A DNA stretch of 64,000 bases from Oleiphilus sp. (lineage in GTDB: Bacteria > Pseudomonadota > Gammaproteobacteria > Pseudomonadales > Oleiphilaceae): the NCBI GenBank assembly GCA_006212045.1, contig PZPK01000005.1, positions 1-64,000 of the forward strand, given 5' to 3'. A model generated the notes under the pieces. That model was given only the letters and a program-made list of their open reading frames with translations. It did no database searches and had not been told where the DNA came from. Each line of letters opens with the position of its first letter. Position 1 is the first letter of the stretch. The position numbers and the translations under genes were made by a program. This document shows, piece by piece, positions 58,485-64,000 of this stretch.

Positions 58485-59978
58485 TTGAAATTACTTGTTG
58501 ATGATCTGCTCGGCAACTATCACAAACTTGTGATGGATCCAGTCCACGGAGGCATCCCTCTGATGCGGCACGAAGTGGACATTATCGACCATCCGCTGTT
58601 CCAGCGTTTGCGCTTTATCTGCCAGAACGACATTTTGTCTCTGGTTTTTCCGGGTGCAACCCACTCCAGGTTTTTACACAGCATTGGCGCCATGCATGTC
58701 GGTGGACGCATGTTTATGGCACTCATCGAAAACTGCCTGAAAAGACGCAATCTGTCAGCAGAACAAACTGTTGATGGCGACACTCTGGAAGCCATCAGTT
58801 ATTTCAATCGACTGGTCAGATGTGCCTGCCTGTTGCACGACAGCGGTCATTGCAGTTTTTCACACCAGTTCAGCCGTACCAGAGCAATTCAGCAACTCCT
58901 GGCCAAAGAGGGCCGATGGCATCAACTCTGGGAAGGCGTCGAGGAAAGCGCCAGAATACAGCGGCATGAAGGCCCCTTGGAGCACGAGCATTACTCACTT
59001 CGTGTCGCCTACGAGATACTGAAAGATATTGCGCCTGGGCCACAATTGCCCGAGCTGATGGATATCGTGTGTCTGATGGAAACCAGTGATACTGAACCCA
59101 GCGCAGTTTTTTCAAGGCACTCGACATCCTTGATGAAGATCGTACGTAGCGAGAATGCAGGTACATTCGGCCCGGAAGCTTTCGAAAGCGGCCTGAAGAG
59201 CCTGCTTTCCCATCTGGTCTCAGGGGAGCTGGATGCCGACCGGGCAGATTATATGCTTCGTGACGGATTTCATTCTTCGGTCACAATCGGCGGCTTCAAT
59301 CTCGATCATCTGTTAAGCAACCTGCATCTTGGAATTTGCTCCCAAACCGGCTGGATGGGTCTGGCCATTGCAGAAAAAGGCGTCGGATCACTGGAAGACT
59401 TCGTCTACAGCCGGCACCAGATGTACCGGCAAGTCTATGCCCATAAAACGGCACAGGGCTTTGATTGGTTACTCAGAGCGGCAATGGAAGAAGTCATGGA
59501 ACAGAAGGAAATACTCCAGCACATAGATCAGTGCCTCGGCAACATCGAAAACTTCGGTTACCTGACGGACAATTATTTTTGGGAAGCGTTCAGGACACAT
59601 GCCCTGTCCCCCGGGATGACCAATGCGCGCTGCATTCTGAATCGTATTAAAATGCCCTATCTGGCGACACGTACCAATCTTTCGCAAGAGGAAGAGAACA
59701 CCTACAGGGCCTTCCTGGCTAAAGAAGAAGAGCTCCCGCAGTCTCACATTATCAGCTCCAGCATTACCGCCCGCTTCACCAAAATCAAAGACGACTTTTC
59801 AGACATCAAGGTCATGTATAAAGGCGAACCGGAACAACCCGACACGTTCAAACTCATTACCCAGACCAGCCAGTTTTTCACTAAGTTCACAGACGATCGA
59901 ATTACGCATTTCTACATTGACCCGGTGCAAACCGATAACACGCCCAATCATGAAGCCGGGGACCCAATCCGAACATGA
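58485..59978 (+). CDS. HD-superfamily phosphohydrolase (SAMHD1/dNTPase-like)
   Basis: 497-residue enzyme with a TTG start; GGAAG sits 7 nt upstream. Family signature near the N-terminus: MDPVHGGIPL, HPLFQRLRFICQ, FPGATHSRFLHSIGAMH. Metal-binding HD motif residues are H in THSRFLHS, HD in LLHDSGHCSFSH, and Asp in GELDADRADYMLRDG. These match SAMHD1-like and related proteins, which cleave dNTPs to nucleoside and triphosphate, though many bacterial homologues are uncharacterised. The C-terminal 150 residues are less conserved. The next gene, a TetR regulator, overlaps its stop by 4 bp, implying one operon and probable self-control. Confidence 0.87.
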   Translation: MKLLVDDLLGNYHKLVMDPVHGGIPLMRHEVDIIDHPLFQRLRFICQNDILSLVFPGATHSRFLHSIGAMHVGGRMFMALIENCLKRRNLSAEQTVDGDTLEAISYFNRLVRCACLLHDSGHCSFSHQFSRTRAIQQLLAKEGRWHQLWEGVEESARIQRHEGPLEHEHYSLRVAYEILKDIAPGPQLPELMDIVCLMETSDTEPSAVFSRHSTSLMKIVRSENAGTFGPEAFESGLKSLLSHLVSGELDADRADYMLRDGFHSSVTIGGFNLDHLLSNLHLGICSQTGWMGLAIAEKGVGSLEDFVYSRHQMYRQVYAHKTAQGFDWLLRAAMEEVMEQKEILQHIDQCLGNIENFGYLTDNYFWEAFRTHALSPGMTNARCILNRIKMPYLATRTNLSQEEENTYRAFLAKEEELPQSHIISSSITARFTKIKDDFSDIKVMYKGEPEQPDTFKLITQTSQFFTKFTDDRITHFYIDPVQTDNTPNHEAGDPIRT

Positions 59979-60589
59979 AGACCAGAGAACGCATCCTTCA
60001 TAAGAGCCTCGAGCTGTTTAATACCCTGGGGGAACCCAATGTGACGACCCTGCTGATTTCGGATGAGCTGGATATCAGCCCGGGCAATCTCTATTACCAC
60101 TTCAAGAGCAAGATAGATATTCTGTCAGAGCTATTTGACTGGTATGAACACGAAATGCTGGCCTTGCTGGACGTTCCGAATGAACCCATGGACATAGAAG
60201 ACCAATGGTTTTTCCTGCATCTGATTTTCGAAAGCATCGCCCGGTACCGCTTTGTGTATCAGGATGTGGTGAATGTCATGGAGCGACATGAGCGCTTGAA
60301 ACACCGCTTCCAGAAGATCATCACCAAGAAAAAGGCCGCAACGCTCAGCATTCTTTCCAGCCTGCAGACACAGGACAGCCTGCGCGCCAGTGACAGTGAG
60401 ATAGAAGCATTGTGCGAAAATATAATCCTGACGGCGACATTCTGGATCAGCTATGCCATCGTCGCCGGAAAGCACGTTGATGAAAGCGTGCTGTCGCGCG
60501 GCGTCTACCAGGTAATCTCACTCGTTGTGCCTTACCTGGAAGGTGAACAGCGACAGCAACTGCAACAGCTTAAGCAGGCCTACCTGTAA
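59975..60589 (+). CDS. TetR/AcrR-family transcriptional regulator
   Basis: 204-residue one-component regulator. The N-terminal helix-turn-helix is clear: TRERILHKSLELFNTLGEPNVTTLLISDELDISPGNLYYHFKSK, ending in the typical 'YYHFKSK' recognition segment. The C-terminal ligand domain (about 65-200) has no recognisable specificity. Translationally coupled to the HD hydrolase gene (ATGA overlap). It converges with sppA, 10 bp away. Confidence 0.92.
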   Translation: MKTRERILHKSLELFNTLGEPNVTTLLISDELDISPGNLYYHFKSKIDILSELFDWYEHEMLALLDVPNEPMDIEDQWFFLHLIFESIARYRFVYQDVVNVMERHERLKHRFQKIITKKKAATLSILSSLQTQDSLRASDSEIEALCENIILTATFWISYAIVAGKHVDESVLSRGVYQVISLVVPYLEGEQRQQLQQLKQAYL

Positions 60590-60599
60590 TAGACAGGGC

Positions 60600-61550
60600 T
60601 TACCTCAGCTGCACCGAGCTCCCACCCAGAGCAGCGGTGATGGCCTGCCCCACGGAGACACCCAAAGACTTGGTGAACTGCTCAAAAGGATCAGGCTGTG
60701 GCGTAAAGTCTACAATCTCTTCCGCACCTACAATTTCGCGGGCAACATAGCCGGCACTGCCAAGACCATCGATCAAACCAATTTCCAGCGCCTGCTCGCC
60801 ATTCCAGATCAAACCTGAAAACGTTTGCTCATCGGATTTCAGACGCTCGCCTCTTCCCTCTTTTACCTTATCCACAAACTGTTTGTGCGTTGCACTCAGG
60901 ACACCCTCCCAGAATTCGACTTCATCTTCCTTCTCTTCACTGAACGGATCCAGAAAAGCCTTATGCTTTCCGGCGGTGTACAGACGCCGTTCAACACCTA
61001 TTTTATCCATGGTATCAACGAAGCCAAAGCCACCGGCCACAACGCCAATGGAACCGACCAGGCTTGCCTTGTCGGCATAAATTTCATCGGCCGAAGCGGC
61101 AATATAATACGCGCCCGATGCACCAATATCGCTGATAACGGCATAGACGGGAACGGCAGGATGCAGCGCCCGCAGTCGTTTGACTTCATCATAGACATAC
61201 CCGGCCTGTACAGGACTGCCCCCCGGACTGTTAATTCGCAGTATGACGGCCTTCGTCCCCTTGCTCTCAAAAGCAGCACGCAAACCTGAAACGATAAAAT
61301 CTGCACTGGCCGGCTCCTGGTCGGCAATCACCCCTCTGATATCAACCAATGCGGTGTGCTCACCGGATAACCCAAGCTTTGATTCATTAATATTCTGGCT
61401 CATTAAGCCCAGCAGCATAAACAGGTACAAAAAAGTGAGCAGCTTAAAGAATATCCCCCAACGTCTGGCACGTCGCTGCTCCAATCCGAGCGTCGACACC
61501 ATTTTCTCGATGAGTTTCCATTCTTTGTTCGACATATCTTTAGAATCCAA
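60600..61550 (-). CDS. sppA: signal peptide peptidase SppA-like S49 protease
   Basis: Membrane-bound serine protease that degrades cleaved signal peptides. 316 residues with TTG start: AAGGAG stands 8 nt upstream of this TTG, a better site than the later ATG. One N-terminal transmembrane helix (FFKLLTFLYLFMLLGLMSQN), then the protease domain: RINSPGGSPVQAGYVYDEV, catalytic Ser in DIGASGAYYIAASADEIYA, SIGVVAGGFGF, and the dyad Lys likely in AGKHKAFLDPF. Short (36K) type, a single S49 domain. Part of rluC-HAD-sppA, conserved in Pseudomonas. Confidence 0.93.
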   Translation of the reverse strand: MDSKDMSNKEWKLIEKMVSTLGLEQRRARRWGIFFKLLTFLYLFMLLGLMSQNINESKLGLSGEHTALVDIRGVIADQEPASADFIVSGLRAAFESKGTKAVILRINSPGGSPVQAGYVYDEVKRLRALHPAVPVYAVISDIGASGAYYIAASADEIYADKASLVGSIGVVAGGFGFVDTMDKIGVERRLYTAGKHKAFLDPFSEEKEDEVEFWEGVLSATHKQFVDKVKEGRGERLKSDEQTFSGLIWNGEQALEIGLIDGLGSAGYVAREIVGAEEIVDFTPQPDPFEQFTKSLGVSVGQAITAALGGSSVQLR

Positions 61551-61579
61551 AAGTACACTCCTTCAATTTCTGGTACCGG

Positions 61580-62221
61580 TCAGATCAATGTGACCAGCTC
61601 GCTAAAACAACTGATCACTTTTTTCGGCTCCAGGGCTCGCAGCCGCTCCACCGAATGAACACCATAGTTCACAGCAACAGCGGGCATTCCCACCGCACCG
61701 GCCATCATCAAATCATACGTGGTATCACCAACCATCAGCATCTCGTCAAAATCATACTGATAGAAATCCGCGATTTCCCTCAACATCATTGGATCGGGCT
61801 TGGATTTTGTCTCATCAGCACAGCGCTCGATATCGAACAACGGACCCAGACCTGTACTTTGCAGGGCCTTGTTCAATCCATTCCGGCTCTTGCCAGTGGC
61901 GACCGCCAGCCTGACACCTCGCCGCCTGATCTGCTGCAACGACTCCAATACTCTTGGGAAGAGTTTAACCTGTTCAGCGCCAGGCCCAAAAAAATGCCCG
62001 GAATAATACTTGCGCATCTGATCAATCTGCTCTTCATTCAAGTCCGGATAAAGCGTATTAAGCGCCTCACGCATTCCCAGGCCGATGATATTTTTCTTTT
62101 CATCATAGCCAAGATCAGGCAGCCCCATTTGTCTGGCAGCTTCTGAAATACACGCCACAATGTGCGCTTCGGAATCCACCAGGGTTCCATCCCAATCCAA
62201 AATGACGGCTTTGACCTTCAT
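61580..62221 (-). CDS. HAD-superfamily hydrolase, phosphoglycolate phosphatase-like
   Basis: 213-residue HAD phosphatase. Motif I ILDWDGTLVDSE, motif II in ATGKSRNGL, motif III Lys in KSKPDPMML, motif IV GDTTYDLMMA. A helical cap lies between (residues 17-85). ATG overlaps the rluC stop by 4 bp and sppA follows after 29 bp, so rluC-HAD-sppA form one operon. The conserved position next to rluC is known in pseudomonads, but the substrate is not. Confidence 0.9.
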   Translation of the reverse strand: MKVKAVILDWDGTLVDSEAHIVACISEAARQMGLPDLGYDEKKNIIGLGMREALNTLYPDLNEEQIDQMRKYYSGHFFGPGAEQVKLFPRVLESLQQIRRRGVRLAVATGKSRNGLNKALQSTGLGPLFDIERCADETKSKPDPMMLREIADFYQYDFDEMLMVGDTTYDLMMAGAVGMPAVAVNYGVHSVERLRALEPKKVISCFSELVTLI

Positions 62222-63180
62222 GACAAGCCCATGCGCTGCAGGGCCTTGCTGAAGGCCGGATCATATTCAGCTTCGATCTGCATGGGCTCACCATCCGGTA
62301 AGCTGAACTCCAGTGTTCGTGCATGTAGCATTAGCCTGCATTTATCCATGCCCTGTTGTTCCGGTGTACTTTTCTGCAAATACTTACGATCACCTACAAT
62401 CGGGTGCCCGCTGAATGCCGCATGCACTCTTATCTGATGCGTTCTGCCGGTAATAGGCTTGGCTTCCAGGAAACTGAACTCTTTAGTATTGGAAAGGATA
62501 CGAAACTCGGTCTGGCTTGGTTTACCATCCTGCGCCACAAACACCATTCGCTCCCCTGATTTGAGTTCATTCTTGCGCAGCGGCGCGTCGACTGCTTGTC
62601 GATGCCTTGGCCAGCGCCCAAACACAGCCAAGTGGTAGTATTTATTGACCCTGTCCTCACGAAACTGCCTGTGCAAATCTGTCAGCACCGGGCGACTCTT
62701 GGCAATCAGGATACACCCCGACGTGTCCCGGTCGAGACGATGTACCAATTCGAGAAACTGGTTTTCGGAATAGCGCGTTCGCAAGGCTTCTATCAGCCCG
62801 AGCTGCACACCGCTTCCCCCGTGAACCGCCAACCCGGAAGGCTTGTTGATTGCAAGCAAGCCCTTATTCTCAAACAGAATGGCAGCGTCCAGCTGCCTGT
62901 GAAGCTCATCGCTGACAAACAGCTTTTTGTGCGCATTTTCTTCCCTGAAAACAGGAGGAATACGTACCATATCCCCAACTTGCAGCTTGGTCTCAGGCTT
63001 ACAGCGCTTTTTATTTATCCTGACCTCGCCCTTTCGTATGACGCGATAGATTTTTGACTTGGGGACACCTTTGAGAGCGGTAATCAGGAAATTATCGACT
63101 CTTTGAGTCGCATTTTTCTCTGTTATCTCAACAACTTGCACCTGAGGTCTTGGCGAACTGGCAAATGATTCTTTGGTCAT
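62218..63180 (-). CDS. rluC: 23S rRNA pseudouridine synthase RluC
   Basis: Converts uridines 955, 2504 and 2580 (E. coli numbering) of 23S rRNA to pseudouridine. Start at the ATG with GGGA 6 nt upstream; 320 residues. N-terminal S4 RNA-binding domain (about 15-80; RVDNFLITALKGVPKSKIYRVIRKGEVRINKKR), then the catalytic Asp in HRLDRDTSGCIL, and the late GRTHQIRVHAAFSGHPIVGDRKY. Divergent from rne, the usual gammaproteobacterial arrangement, which separates it from RluD or RluA. Confidence 0.96.
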   Translation of the reverse strand: MTKESFASSPRPQVQVVEITEKNATQRVDNFLITALKGVPKSKIYRVIRKGEVRINKKRCKPETKLQVGDMVRIPPVFREENAHKKLFVSDELHRQLDAAILFENKGLLAINKPSGLAVHGGSGVQLGLIEALRTRYSENQFLELVHRLDRDTSGCILIAKSRPVLTDLHRQFREDRVNKYYHLAVFGRWPRHRQAVDAPLRKNELKSGERMVFVAQDGKPSQTEFRILSNTKEFSFLEAKPITGRTHQIRVHAAFSGHPIVGDRKYLQKSTPEQQGMDKCRLMLHARTLEFSLPDGEPMQIEAEYDPAFSKALQRMGLS

Positions 63181-63924
63181 GAATGTCCCGAACACACCTC
63201 AATCAGACTGAATACCATACGATTGCCCCACTCTCCTTCTACTCGCCACAAAGTTTGCCGCCAACTGCATTAACTGCTATATTCGCGCGGTGCTGCTGAC
63301 ATCGCCTCGGAACCACGTAGGCCTGATCCAGAAACATTCAGCGGCCGCAAAGCATAGTACAGTGACAAATTTTGGCAATCAAAAAAGCATCAATATTATC
63401 TGAATCACTGGCTTTGCATCAGAATCGCGTACATTGATCAGTCGCCCTGCTCCGGCCAACTGCCGAGATAAAGATAGCGGTGTAACGAAGCTCAACGACG
63501 CGAATCAGGAAACAGAAAATTGGAATCTTTTCGCCGCATGACATTTTGAACATGGCATTGGGCGAAAAGGTAAGTTAAATGCGAGAAAGTCGCATTCGGG
63601 TAAGCAGATAAATAATTTTGTACAGGGCGGCCATGGCCGATGAACCTGTACCGCCGCATTGAGACAAGGCCATTTTAACGCAGCATGTCATGACGACATT
63701 GATCTGCGATAATTTTGTAAGACCAGGTTGCAGTGCGGAAGCATAAAAAATAAACACCTGTTCCAGGTTGGTTCAGCGATTCAGATTCGGAACTCATCGA
63801 GTCATCGCCTACCCAAGAGGTTAAGGTATTTGTTTCCGCTGATGGCATAGCACTTATGCCAGTGGATGCGTTTGCTATTCTGCCCTCCCGTATGCCTCGT
63901 TCTTGAGCAATACGGATTTACTGC
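63181..63924. other. long intergenic region with the rne leader
   Basis: About 740 bp between divergent rluC and rne, without a gene. In E. coli the rne mRNA has a long 5'-UTR whose hairpins let RNase E control its own level; the length and hairpin content here fit a similar leader. No promoter pair could be picked with confidence. Confidence 0.55.
63620..63651 (+). promoter_or_regulatory. structured hairpin in the rne leader
   Basis: GTACAGG (63620-63626) and CCTGTAC (63645-63651) form a 7-bp perfect stem. The 18-nt loop contains the 12-bp palindrome CGGCCATGGCCG (63628-63639). Candidate RNase E autoregulatory element about 275 nt before the start codon. Confidence 0.5.
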
Positions 63925-64000
63925 ATGAAAAGAATGCTAATTAACGCCACTCAATCTGAAGAGTTGCGTGTTGCCCTCGTAGACGGTCAGAAACTATACG
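63925..64000 (+). CDS. rne: ribonuclease E, N-terminus only
   Basis: Partial gene cut by the window end. The 25 visible residues, [20 protein letters not shown] and GQKLY, are nearly identical to the start of E. coli RNase E ([21 protein letters not shown]), the essential endonuclease that organises the RNA degradosome. Divergent from rluC as in other gammaproteobacteria. Too short for the ORF track. Only the extreme N-terminus before the S1 domain is present, so catalytic parts cannot be inspected. Confidence 0.95.
   Translation, partial: MKRMLINATQSEELRVALVDGQKLY

Noticed and set aside
1-64000. CRISPR array, insertion sequence or prophage
   Set aside because: No regularly spaced repeats, transposase, integrase or structural phage genes were found in either strand.

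Overview
The window reads as a chromosomal segment of a gammaproteobacterium related to Pseudomonas or the marine Oceanospirillales, of moderate GC. The main clue is gene order. From memory, several blocks match the Pseudomonas order: gacA-uvrC-pgsA-tRNA(Gly,Cys,Leu), lexA-sulA followed by a DUF6586-type gene, orn/rsgA ... rhdA-psd-PilZ gene-fimX, and rne/rluC-HAD-sppA. A species cannot be named from sequence alone. There are no rRNA genes, CRISPR arrays, insertion sequences or obvious prophage; almost everything is core genome with a few accessory pieces.

Layout. 0-9.6 kb: an MscS-type channel, a tiny secreted repeat protein, phoX followed by tatABC (a Tat substrate beside its exporter), a small membrane protein, a secreted Sel1/coiled-coil/caspase-like protein and a PEP-CTERM protein. 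9.9-15.4 kb: a light-repair operon (cryptochrome-DASH, a 55-residue DUF2256 gene missed by the ORF track, and an FeS-type photolyase), the UvrC paralogue Cho, and an NDH-2-like dehydrogenase preceded by a nested palindrome. 15.4-17.75 kb: a low-GC MmpA/MmpB (HTH + Fic) module next to a tRNA Leu/Cys/Gly cluster that carries partial tRNA duplicates. 17.8-25.7 kb: pgsA, uvrC, gacA, an outer-membrane barrel protein, and lexA-sulA behind two LexA boxes. 25.9-34.3 kb: a REC-CheC regulator with a diguanylate cyclase, a glycosyltransferase, htpG with a heat-shock promoter, a dopachrome-tautomerase-like protein, cysK and a periplasmic binding protein.

34.3-41.2 kb: a seven-gene minus-strand run orn-crotonase-mpl-ubiX-DUF815 ATPase-SDR-HAD, with rsgA divergent from orn. 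41.3-51.7 kb: an HDOD protein, rhdA, psd, the complete EF-P lysylation set (epmA, efp, epmB), a PilZ-like protein and a FimX-like degenerate GGDEF-EAL protein. 51.7-58.1 kb: DUF1285, an unusual radical SAM protein, a class V aminotransferase, sixA, DUF4389, gpsA and an RsbU/STAS partner-switch pair. 58.5-64 kb: a SAMHD1-like HD hydrolase with an overlapping TetR regulator, then sppA-HAD-rluC facing the start of rne, which has a leader of up to about 0.7 kb.

Themes: DNA repair and SOS (two photolyases, two UvrC-type nucleases, lexA, sulA), c-di-GMP and pilus-type signalling (GGDEF, PilZ, FimX), phosphate/Tat export, and translation quality (EF-P). Starts were adjusted from the ORF track where a Shine-Dalgarno site or family alignment favoured another codon. 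All family assignments are by eye; no database search was run.
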